Assembly: GCA_029570205.1 (NCBI GenBank)
Contig: JAKQSI010000113.1
Location: 1-6,077, forward strand
From: Candidatus Omnitrophota bacterium
GTDB lineage: Bacteria; Hinthialibacterota; Hinthialibacteria; Hinthialibacterales; JAKPRU01
Length of the DNA: 6,077 bases
Direction: 5' to 3'
Numbering within the stretch: position 1 is the stretch's first letter; the number at the start of each line of letters is the position of its first letter. The position numbers were made by a program, and so were the translations under genes. Under the pieces are notes generated by a model. The model worked only from the letters and a program-made list of their open reading frames with translations. It had not been told where the DNA came from and searched no databases. Positions 1-5,219 of the stretch are shown here, piece after piece.

Positions 1-207
1 ATCCGCAACAAGACTGAGTTGACATGGGCGCAAATGATAATTGTAACTGATCCCAGCCTGAAGTCAATCCGCAACAAGCGCTTCACTCGATGTACCCAAT
101 TCAATATTGTAACTGATCCCAGCCTGAAGTCAATCCGCAACCACTCGGACCGTCTTGGTCTCGAGAATATCATTGTAACTGATCCCAGCCTGAAGTCAAT
201 CCGCAAC
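1..207. CRISPR. CRISPR array, right-hand edge: three full 36-base repeats and three 30-base spacers
   Basis: Three identical 36-base repeats lie at 40-75, 106-141 and 172-207, and positions 1-9 are the last 9 bases of a fourth copy. On the plus strand each copy begins ATTGTAACTG and ends CAATCCGCAAC. The spacers at 10-39, 76-105 and 142-171 are each exactly 30 bases and unrelated to one another, giving a strict 66-base period. The array continues off the left edge. Read on the minus strand the repeat begins GTTG and ends ACAAT, with short complementary ends. That pattern, with 36/30 spacing, resembles many type II (especially II-C) arrays, but type I or III cannot be excluded because no cas gene or tracrRNA anti-repeat is visible. 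No copy is degenerate, so the sequence does not show which end is leader-proximal. CRISPR identity is certain; type and direction are inference. Confidence 0.97.
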
Positions 208-235
208 GGCGTGGCCAGATAAGGTTGGTATATGC

Positions 236-248
236 GGGGGGGGGGGGG
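236..248. repeat. Homopolymer run of 13 G
   Basis: Thirteen consecutive G occur 28 bases after the last CRISPR repeat, in DNA with no supported gene. Such a run is prone to slippage in the cell and to length errors in sequencing and assembly, so its exact length should be treated with caution. Nothing nearby shows that it controls a gene. The rest of 208-309 holds no feature I can support. Confidence 0.9.
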
Positions 249-309
249 TCATGCCTTAGATAGGCGGTTAAAAAAGCAAGACATGGTCGAGCTGGTCGGG
301 CCACGGCTT

Positions 310-328
310 CACCGGCAGGATGCCGGTG
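310..328. repeat. Short perfect hairpin, REP-like
   Basis: CACCGGCA (310-317) and TGCCGGTG (321-328) form a perfect 8-base stem around the 3-base loop GGA. It lies between the CRISPR array and the convergent end of the 532-residue gene, just before a second hairpin. GC-rich hairpins of this kind are common as dispersed intergenic repeats. No T run follows on either strand, so it is not a classical terminator. Calling it a dispersed repeat is inference, because only one copy is in the window. Confidence 0.55.
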
Positions 329-334
329 CCACCC

Positions 335-380
335 GCAATTTCCCTCACCCTGACCCTCTCCCGGCGGGAGAGGGAATTGC
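335..380. repeat. REP-like hairpin element with flanking inverted ends
   Basis: The core is a perfect 9-base stem, CCCTCTCCC (354-362) and GGGAGAGGG (366-374), around the loop GGC. Six more bases pair outside it: GCAATT (335-340) with AATTGC (375-380). The left side between the two stems, 341-353, stays unpaired and contains CCCTCACCCTGA. Elements with a CCCTCACCC lead and a CCCTCTCCC/GGGAGAGGG hairpin recur between genes in many bacteria. It sits about 50 bases past the stop codon of the 532-residue gene. It could protect or end that transcript, but no T run supports intrinsic termination. Confidence 0.6.
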
Positions 381-408
381 CCTGGGCGGTCGGTGGTTCA
401 CAATCCCC

Positions 409-426
409 AATTCGTAATTCGTAATT
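409..426. repeat. Short tandem repeat, 7-base unit AATTCGT
   Basis: The unit AATTCGT is repeated twice and followed by a further AATT, ending two bases before the stop codon of the minus-strand gene. It is AT-rich compared with its surroundings. Similar AATTCGTAATTCGTAATT strings are known as intergenic repeats in several bacterial groups. No function is evident. Confidence 0.6.
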
Positions 427-428
427 GA

Positions 429-2027
429 CTAGCCGCTCGGGGAGAGTGGGATGATCCGGCGTTCGGGGGTGATGTCGAACATTTCACCGGCGGGATGGGT
501 AGAGGCGGTAGAGGATGGGAGTTCGAGGGGCGCGATTTTGCGGCGAAGGCGCTCGATTTCCCGGAGTTGTTCGTCACTGGGCGGGATAATGTTCTCTAAA
601 GTAGCCGGGCGGATCACGGCCGGGCCGATCTCTACCGCACGGTTGGCGGGAAGGGCGCCGCTCGAGGTAGTCGAAAGCGGCAGGGCGGCCGGTGCAGACC
701 CGAGCGGCCGTGCTGTCCCCACCCGGCGCGCTCTCGGTTCGGGTGTCGGAGTCGAGGTAGCCGTGGGAGTACGCAGCGGCGGTAATGGAGTCTGGTAGGT
801 TCTGACCGGCAAATCGAACGCTCCCGGCGGGACATAATTGCGCGGTGTCGGAGTGGCAACCGGCGTCGGAGTCAAAATGTTAGTGAAATCAATCAGTAGA
901 TTCCCGCTCGCCGGTTCTTCTTTACCGGGCAGCTCGGGGGGAGCCTCAATCGGACGGTCCGGCGGCGGAAGATTGCGGATGCGTTCCTGTTCATCGGCAT
1001 ATTTTTTGTAATCGGCGAGAAGGACATTCAGGTCTGCGGCTGCCCGCCGTCGGGCATTTAACTGTTCCTCGGTCAGGGAGGCTGCGGGAACCCGGAGGCT
1101 TTCAAGCAGCGCATTTCGCGCGGTAGTGATATTCTGCAAAACGTCGAGCGGTTCGGTAGCGGAAAGGAGTATCCCGGCAGCCTGTTCGGACAGGCGGCGG
1201 AGCTCGGTTTCTTCCTGGTGAAGCGCCGCAAGACGTTTCCGGGTCTCCTCATCCGCGGCTGCCTGTGCGGCCTGCTGTTCCGCCATGCGCCGGTTGTCGA
1301 TTAGAGTTCCGATCTCCACGAACCGATCACGCAATTTCCGGAGAAGCGCGAGGGTAGCCTGTCGCTCCACGCGGAAAATCGTGTTCTGCATTCCCGACCA
1401 TGGAGATTCCTCCAGGACCTCCCCTCGGAAAATCACATCGCCCGTATCCGCGCCGAACGCCACCCCGACCAGTCCCACGCGGAAAATTTTCCGATCCCCG
1501 CGCCAGCCCTGGTCATAAATGTTCCGCTCGAACAAAACGACTACATCGATCAGGATATCCGGCGCCAGCTGCGCGATACCCTCCGGATCGATTCGGCCGA
1601 ACTGTTTCCACTGGTTGATACAGGCGTTCAGGGTCTGATCCAGGCGATCACGAAGAACAGGATCCTCGATATCCAGTACCGTGATAACATCCTCGCAGAA
1701 TTGCTGCATATATCCTTTCATCTGGAGGGTCATCCGGCGGTCGATGGGAACATTGTCCTCGTTTTCCACGACGGGCATGAGGACAGCCCGGATTCCACGT
1801 TTCGCGCCCAGCGCCGGGTCCCAGATCAGCACGCGGGACCAGGCCTGCCCCTGTTCGCCGGTCATCCAGGAGGGTTTGAACTGATCGGGAATCCAGTTCT
1901 TGGGATTGATGAGTTGTGTTCCCTGTTGTGTCTGCTGCGCGGAAGCAATGGAACATGCGATGACCGTCGCAAACCACAGGAACGCGAGTATATCCACATG
2001 TCCATTTTGCCGAGACAACCGCCGCAT
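429..2027 (-). CDS. Exported protein or lipoprotein with alpha/beta domain, coiled coil and Pro/Thr-rich tail; function unknown
   Basis: This gene encodes 532 residues if translation starts at the ATG at 2027. That start is preceded by AAAGGG with 7-base spacing and begins a clear signal peptide: Arg2-Arg3, then a hydrophobic stretch at about 13-28. A GTG at 2072 would add 15 unlikely residues. Cleavage could follow Ala30 (ASA/QQ), or VIAC at 22-25 could serve as a lipobox, making a lipoprotein on Cys25. Residues 75-235 alternate strands and helices and include a DTGDVIFRGEV segment (194-204). This recalls CsgG/LpoB/TolB-N-like periplasmic domains, but I cannot assign a family. Residues 246-285 form an Ala/Glu/Arg-rich coiled coil and 318-352 further helix. 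Residues 385-431 are rich in Thr-Pro and probably disordered. The short C-terminal helix at 484-499 is charged. It lies downstream of the 168-residue gene on the same strand and may share its transcript. That it is a real exported protein is well supported; its function is unknown. Confidence 0.85.
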   Translation of the reverse strand: MRRLSRQNGHVDILAFLWFATVIACSIASAQQTQQGTQLINPKNWIPDQFKPSWMTGEQGQAWSRVLIWDPALGAKRGIRAVLMPVVENEDNVPIDRRMTLQMKGYMQQFCEDVITVLDIEDPVLRDRLDQTLNACINQWKQFGRIDPEGIAQLAPDILIDVVVLFERNIYDQGWRGDRKIFRVGLVGVAFGADTGDVIFRGEVLEESPWSGMQNTIFRVERQATLALLRKLRDRFVEIGTLIDNRRMAEQQAAQAAADEETRKRLAALHQEETELRRLSEQAAGILLSATEPLDVLQNITTARNALLESLRVPAASLTEEQLNARRRAAADLNVLLADYKKYADEQERIRNLPPPDRPIEAPPELPGKEEPASGNLLIDFTNILTPTPVATPTPRNYVPPGAFDLPVRTYQTPLPPLRTPTATSTPTPEPRARRVGTARPLGSAPAALPLSTTSSGALPANRAVEIGPAVIRPATLENIIPPSDEQLREIERLRRKIAPLELPSSTASTHPAGEMFDITPERRIIPLSPSG

Positions 2028-2034
2028 GTCCGAA

Positions 2035-2040
2035 CCCTTT
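2035..2040 (-). promoter_or_regulatory. Ribosome binding site that decides the start of the 532-residue gene
   Basis: On the minus strand AAAGGG lies 7 bases before the ATG at 2027. It favours that ATG over the in-frame GTG at 2072. Confidence 0.65.
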
Positions 2041-2045
2041 CTGAA

Positions 2046-2074
2046 GTTACATACACTGTAACATAGTAACACAA
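2046..2074 (-). promoter_or_regulatory. Possible promoter overlapping a palindrome upstream of the exported-protein gene
   Basis: On the minus strand TTGTGT (2074-2069) and TGTAAC (2051-2046) are 17 bases apart and could act as weak -35 and -10 boxes. The -10 lies inside the palindrome GTTACA-TACAC-TGTAAC (2046-2062), and a further GTTAC half-site lies at 2066-2070. A repressor bound to the palindrome would block this promoter. The palindrome is seen directly. The promoter and operator roles are inference, and the boxes match consensus only partly. Confidence 0.35.
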
Positions 2075-2111
2075 ATCGCCGGGAAAATGACCCCTCCGCT
2101 ACCCGATTTTT

Positions 2112-2618
2112 TCATTCCCCTTCTTTCTGTGGAGAAAGAGTTTCCTCACAAGTGGTTTCCCGCATTTCGGATTCAATCAGGGTGTATTCGGCCAGGAATC
2201 TCCGTGGGTCGCGCTGCCAGGCTTCCAAACGTTCCGCGTGCAGGATGCGATATGTCGCCTCTCCTACGGAAACCCGAAAACTTCTCACTCGTCCCTGTCC
2301 GGTGGATGAGAGATACTCCCGGATCACATTCTTCACCTCATCGAGAACGGCCTCACAGCGTTGACCGAGATCCTCAAACGAGGTTTCGCGGAGTTCCTCG
2401 TCGCTCGCCGGTGGCTCCTTCCCGTCCGTTTGAGCGAGACGGGTCGCCGAATAGAACATCTGCTCTTCGCCGAGAATCACGACCCAGGAACCGTCCGCCT
2501 CCGCGCGGGCTTCATCGATATACCAAAACTTGTCCCGGAGTCCGCCAACCCGGTCCAACTCAATCCAGGTCTGAACCTCCGAACGGGCCTTCTCGTGGTA
2601 CGGATTGTTGGGGCACAT
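2112..2618 (-). CDS. Conserved-looking hypothetical protein, 168 residues, cytoplasmic
   Basis: The product is 168 residues from the ATG at 2618, which has a strong ribosome binding site, GGAGGAG, 7 bases upstream. The frame is open further upstream to 2813, but that extension lacks such a site and would run into the divergent yjbQ. There is no signal peptide or membrane segment, so the protein is probably cytoplasmic. The first half has a helix-like stretch at 8-23, then a strand-rich part with Trp18, Trp32, Tyr33 and Trp45 (SWVVILG at 44-50). A charged helix lies around residues 78-110, then a strand (RSFRVSVGEATYRILHAE) and a final helix. The C-terminal 20 residues are acidic and probably flexible. 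I do not recognise a family. It is the first gene of a same-strand pair with the exported-protein gene 84 bases downstream, so a shared transcript is possible. The strong ribosome binding site supports it as a real gene. Confidence 0.75.
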   Translation of the reverse strand: MCPNNPYHEKARSEVQTWIELDRVGGLRDKFWYIDEARAEADGSWVVILGEEQMFYSATRLAQTDGKEPPASDEELRETSFEDLGQRCEAVLDEVKNVIREYLSSTGQGRVRSFRVSVGEATYRILHAERLEAWQRDPRRFLAEYTLIESEMRETTCEETLSPQKEGE

Positions 2619-2625
2619 CGGTTTG

Positions 2626-2632
2626 CTCCTCC
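2626..2632 (-). promoter_or_regulatory. Strong Shine-Dalgarno site that decides the start of the 168-residue gene
   Basis: GGAGGAG on the minus strand lies 7 bases before the ATG at 2618. It is the strongest ribosome binding site in the window and rules against upstream in-frame starts. Confidence 0.8.
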
Positions 2633-2721
2633 GGGCGCAGTGGTTATAGGAACAGAACAAGGATAGCAGGTTCGCAGCAAGATGGGACCCCCGGAGACTC
2701 TTCCCTTGATAAGGAACACTC

Positions 2722-2749
2722 TGGATTGCAGCAGGCGAGACCGTACAAT
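2722..2749 (+). promoter_or_regulatory. Possible yjbQ promoter in the divergent region
   Basis: TACAAT (2744-2749) is a five-of-six match to a -10 box. TGGATT (2722-2727), a weak -35, lies 16 bases before it. The -10 is 33 bases upstream of the yjbQ start. TTGATA at 2706-2711 is a better -35 sequence but lies 32 bases away, too far to pair with it. No convincing minus-strand promoter was found in the rest of 2619-2782. Confidence 0.3.
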
Positions 2750-2772
2750 CGGAACAAGAACCACAATCACGC

Positions 2773-2777
2773 GGAGG
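2773..2777 (+). promoter_or_regulatory. Ribosome binding site that decides the yjbQ start
   Basis: GGAGG lies 5 bases before the ATG at 2783. A second in-frame ATG at 2789 would have 11-base spacing, so 2783 is the better start. The frame is also open far upstream, but only starts here give the family length. Confidence 0.7.
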
Positions 2778-2782
2778 ATCGC

Positions 2783-3184
2783 ATGGCGATGAGAAGAATT
2801 CAGGTGAGTACACAGAGCCGGAGCCGGATGGTCAATATCACCGGGCAGGTGCAGCGGGAAATCCAGGCGTCCGGGATATCGGAAGGGATTTGCGTTATCT
2901 ATGTCCCGCACACCACGGCAGGCATATTCATCAATGAGGGTGCGGACCCATCGGTGATGGATGATCTTGAAACTACCCTGGATCGCATGGTTCCGTGGAA
3001 TGGCCCATACCGTCATGGAGAGGGAAATGCGGCTGCCCATGTCAAAGCCACGCTGGTGGGAGAGAGTGTCACCGTGATTGTCAAGGAAGGACGGCTGCAA
3101 CTCGGAACCTGGCAGGCCGTTTTTCTGGCGGAATTTGACGGCCCGCGTTCCAGGTCAGTGTGGGTTCGAATCATTCCGGCGTGA
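2783..3184 (+). CDS. yjbQ: YjbQ / UPF0047 family protein (secondary thiamine-phosphate synthase family)
   Basis: The 133-residue product matches the YjbQ/UPF0047 family in length and in every conserved block. These are PHTTAGI at 42-48, INEGADPSV at 50-58, YRHGEGN at 76-82 followed by AAAHVK to residue 88, GRLQLGTWQ at 103-111 and EFDGPRSR at 117-124. His43, His78 and His86 are the conserved histidines of the family active-site pocket. Family members are small cytoplasmic proteins that form trimers. Some have weak thiamine-phosphate synthase activity and can replace ThiE, hence the database name, but their main role is unsettled. No thiamine gene or TPP riboswitch is visible nearby, so the context does not support a dedicated thiamine role. 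It is divergent from the 168-residue gene, with 164 bases between them. A possible terminator follows about 40 bases after the stop. Family assignment is very secure; the physiological role is not. Confidence 0.95.
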   Translation: MAMRRIQVSTQSRSRMVNITGQVQREIQASGISEGICVIYVPHTTAGIFINEGADPSVMDDLETTLDRMVPWNGPYRHGEGNAAAHVKATLVGESVTVIVKEGRLQLGTWQAVFLAEFDGPRSRSVWVRIIPA

Positions 3185-3221
3185 GCAAAGGAGAAACTGT
3201 TTCATTGTAGGTCGAAAGGCC

Positions 3222-3242
3222 GACCCGCCAACGCGGTCTTTT
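3222..3242 (+). terminator. Possible rho-independent terminator after yjbQ
   Basis: GACC (3222-3225) pairs with GGTC (3235-3238), and GC (3227-3228) with GC (3233-3234), leaving one bulged C and the loop CAAC. TTTT (3239-3242) follows at once. A competing hairpin, GGTCG (3210-3214) with CGACC (3221-3225), overlaps its left arm. The stem is short and the T run modest, so termination may be weak. Confidence 0.4.
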
Positions 3243-3276
3243 CGATAATCCATCCTTTCCCAAATGAATTGAGGTT

Positions 3277-3296
3277 ACCTTTTTCATTAAAAAGGT
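3277..3296. repeat. Perfect AT-rich hairpin between yjbQ and the 581-residue gene
   Basis: ACCTTTTT (3277-3284) and AAAAAGGT (3289-3296) form a perfect 8-base stem around the loop CATT. The A/T-rich stem is unlike a normal terminator. It could be a protein-binding palindrome or a weak RNA structure. It sits 23 bases upstream of the candidate promoter of the next gene. Confidence 0.5.
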
Positions 3297-3318
3297 CCCC
3301 GAAATCTGCCATGTGCGC

Positions 3319-3358
3319 TTGAGATTGAGAAAAGCCTTTCGTAAATTGTATTTATGAT
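3319..3358 (+). promoter_or_regulatory. Candidate promoter of the 581-residue gene, with tandem TTGAGA
   Basis: The hexamer TTGAGA occurs twice in immediate tandem (3319-3324 and 3325-3330) in AT-rich DNA. The first copy lies 17 bases before TAAATT (3342-3347), a fair -10 box. A better -10, TATGAT (3353-3358), is 22 bases from the second copy, which is too far for a standard sigma-70 promoter. The leader of about 50-60 bases then contains AGAGAGG just before the gene. Base composition and position suggest a promoter here, but the exact boxes are uncertain. Confidence 0.35.
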
Positions 3359-3409
3359 GTTCAGTAAGTTGATCTGTTATCTCTAATTATCAGAGAGAGG
3401 CTCAAGAAG

Positions 3410-5155
3410 ATGAGTCACCAAATGCCGAAGTCAGACCTCTTTCAGACAGCATTGGCGGCGCCCGAAATAAGGGATGAATGCCGCGAGAAGACCATCGAGC
3501 AAAAACTCACGGAAAGCAGGGACGAAACGCAGAAACGCGACTCTCACCCGCACGAAATGAGTTTCCAGGAATGGGACCGTTTCCTTCGTGCCGCAAGGCA
3601 ATTCTTCCAGGGAACCCTGAAACCGTCTTCCGAGACTTACCGGGAAAGCCGGTCCCGCATCGGTGAATGCCTGAACGAACAGGCTAAGTTGTTGCTCCCG
3701 TTTCCGGTGGTCTCGGACAGTCAGGCGGAGGCGCTGATCGCGGCGGTCGAGACTATCGCCCGCATCCTGGCGGAGAAGAATCCGGAACAGGCCGAACAGA
3801 TCCGCCGAAACGGCCGTCATATCTGCGAACAATTCTGCGAGATCCTCCTTCGAGAACATCTGACCTTTTTGCGCAATGTGCAGAAGAACCCGGACAAGCA
3901 CATTCCGGAATTGATCGCCCGCATCGGTCCGCTCAATCCCGATCTCGAATCCATCCCTCAATCGCGATTACTGAAACAGATCGCGATCTACCAATCCGTA
4001 AGGTCTTTTCTGCATCCGCCGGAACTGCACCTTTCCGCTGCCAAAGTGCAAAAACGTGCCGGTGCGAGGGCGCAACGCGGCAACCTCTGGAGCGTGGATC
4101 GAAAAGAAAAAACGCTGTTCCTGGAGCGTCTCGCCGATAGCGGAAAAATCGACCCTCCGTTCACAGAGGAGGACCTGGTTTTTCTCGTGTCGCAGTCCAG
4201 CATGGACATGCTGCGCAAAAAAGTACGCCTCCTGGAATCGGAAGGCGAAATCCTTTCTCCCAATCGTCTCAAATCGAACTTCGCTCGATTGACATCCCAT
4301 ATCGACCGGATGCGACGCCGGCGGCACGATTACGAAAAACGCAAGGAATTGCTCATCCAACTGGGCGCATCCCCCGAACAGATGGAATACATTTCCGCGC
4401 GCGCCAGTTTTCAGACCATGAAAAACCTCGTACGCCTTTCCGATGGCGATCTGGCCATTTCCGATCTGATGGGAGGGCGACGGGCAATCAGCAAGATCCT
4501 GCGCCGCCAGGGCAGAATCCCCAGTGAAGCGGAGGCGCTTCTTTCGCGCTACTTGATCGATGAAGAACAAATCGATCCCGATGTCGCCCGGATTTACGCG
4601 CGTTCGCGGAAAAATCACAGCCTGGAACATCTCAAGCAAACCATTGAGTTTCTCAAGGACCAATACCGGGAACATTACCGCGCCTACTGGGGATTCCAAA
4701 TCGCGCCGAATGTCCTGCAGCGTGCGCTGGAGCTCGGCCTGTCTCGTCCCCGGCTCGGCAAACGGTCGCTGACAGCCCGCGATTATATCTATGATCTCCG
4801 CCAGGCGCTCAGCGAGGCAGAACATGCGGTCATTTCCCGCGCCGGTAATCTGACCGATCACCAACGTGTCATGGCATTGGCTCCGTTGCGGGAGGTAATC
4901 GACTACGAGGCCGATTCGGGAACCAAACAACAGCTGCTGTTCATCTACGAGCAATTCAAAAAACACGGATTGTGCATCCCCAGAGATCAGCTCAAAACTA
5001 CCTGTCTGAAACAAAAGGACCTCTTCCCGTCTCCACGGCGGGTTCAGGATGCACTGGAGATTCTGAACGGTTCCTACGGCGCTATTGCCCAGCACGACAA
5101 TAAAATCTGTGTCTCGCCGGAATATCTTGCGCTGAATGTGGAAGCGACCGGATGA
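3410..5155 (+). CDS. Large helical basic protein with weak internal repeats and possible winged-helix C-terminus; function unknown
   Basis: The 581-residue product has no signal peptide or membrane segment, so it is probably cytoplasmic. The ATG at 3410 follows AGAGG with 9-base spacing. Residues 1-50 are charged and probably disordered; 52-200 are mainly helical. From about 250 the chain shows a weak repeat of about 68 residues. Units start near Thr252, Ser321 and Asp389, and each is preceded by a Leu-rich helix. Residues 252-274 and 321-343 align without gaps, sharing only five identities but the same hydrophobic pattern (both contain VRL near the end). The pattern loosely recalls mTERF-type helical repeats, which are not typical of bacteria. 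A very basic patch, MRRRRH, lies at 301-306. Residues 535-575 could form a winged helix (helix RRVQDALEIL, then GAIAQHDNKICVSP as the wing). These features suggest nucleic-acid binding, which is inference. It has its own promoter region and converges with lptB. A 419-residue frame lies antisense to it, but this strand has the ribosome binding site and the more protein-like composition. I do not recognise a family. Confidence 0.82.
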   Translation: MSHQMPKSDLFQTALAAPEIRDECREKTIEQKLTESRDETQKRDSHPHEMSFQEWDRFLRAARQFFQGTLKPSSETYRESRSRIGECLNEQAKLLLPFPVVSDSQAEALIAAVETIARILAEKNPEQAEQIRRNGRHICEQFCEILLREHLTFLRNVQKNPDKHIPELIARIGPLNPDLESIPQSRLLKQIAIYQSVRSFLHPPELHLSAAKVQKRAGARAQRGNLWSVDRKEKTLFLERLADSGKIDPPFTEEDLVFLVSQSSMDMLRKKVRLLESEGEILSPNRLKSNFARLTSHIDRMRRRRHDYEKRKELLIQLGASPEQMEYISARASFQTMKNLVRLSDGDLAISDLMGGRRAISKILRRQGRIPSEAEALLSRYLIDEEQIDPDVARIYARSRKNHSLEHLKQTIEFLKDQYREHYRAYWGFQIAPNVLQRALELGLSRPRLGKRSLTARDYIYDLRQALSEAEHAVISRAGNLTDHQRVMALAPLREVIDYEADSGTKQQLLFIYEQFKKHGLCIPRDQLKTTCLKQKDLFPSPRRVQDALEILNGSYGAIAQHDNKICVSPEYLALNVEATG

Positions 5156-5173
5156 GCAGACGCGGGGTTCATT

Positions 5174-5201
5174 GTCATTCCGAACGAATGTGAGAAATCT
5201 C
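5174..5201. repeat. Fragment of a dispersed intergenic repeat (GTCATTC...GAATG...AATCTC type)
   Basis: The segment begins GTCATTCCGAACGAATG and ends GAAATCTC. It closely resembles a repeat scattered through many environmental bacterial genomes, of the form GTCATTCTGAGCGAA followed by GAATCT. Inside it CATTC (5176-5180) and GAATG (5186-5190) form a 5-base stem. It lies in the 64 bases between the convergent 581-residue gene and lptB. No T run follows the stem on either strand, so it is not a clear terminator. Translated on the minus strand it gives the FVRNDN string often seen in spurious predicted proteins. Confidence 0.55.
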
Positions 5202-5219
5202 AGGTACAGAACAGGAACG

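Noticed and set aside
19-222. Open frame of 67 codons with a repeated peptide motif
   Set aside because: It is the CRISPR array read through: the 66-base period equals 22 codons, so the repeat always falls in the same frame. It is not a protein gene.
232-417. Open frame of 61 codons on the plus strand
   Set aside because: It runs through the G tract and two hairpin repeats, has no ribosome binding site and gives low-complexity protein.
1-428. Degenerate CRISPR repeat or tracrRNA anti-repeat near the array
   Set aside because: Reading 208-428 on both strands, I found no stretch with extended similarity to the repeat beyond the three full copies and the 9-base remnant.
2087-2782. Upstream extension of the yjbQ frame, giving 365 residues
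   Set aside because: The extension is antisense to the 168-residue gene, is Arg/Pro/Ser-rich in a way typical of shadow frames, and exceeds the family length. The GGAGG site at 2773 places the true start at 2783.
2619-2782. Possible TPP riboswitch upstream of yjbQ, given the thiamine link
   Set aside because: No CUGAGA-type core or other THI-box element is visible, and the likely leader is too short.
2619-2813. N-terminal extension of the 168-residue protein to 233 residues
   Set aside because: It would overlap the divergent yjbQ start, lacks a ribosome binding site and ignores the strong GGAGGAG before 2618.
3160-3180. GGTTCGAATC, resembling a tRNA T-loop
   Set aside because: The flanking bases do not form the 5-base T stem, and the stretch encodes the conserved end of YjbQ. 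No cloverleaf can be built around it.
3410-5155. The 581-residue gene as a CRISPR-associated effector
   Set aside because: It lies about 3.2 kb from the array with unrelated genes between them, and shows no HNH, RuvC, HD or Cas10-like motif.
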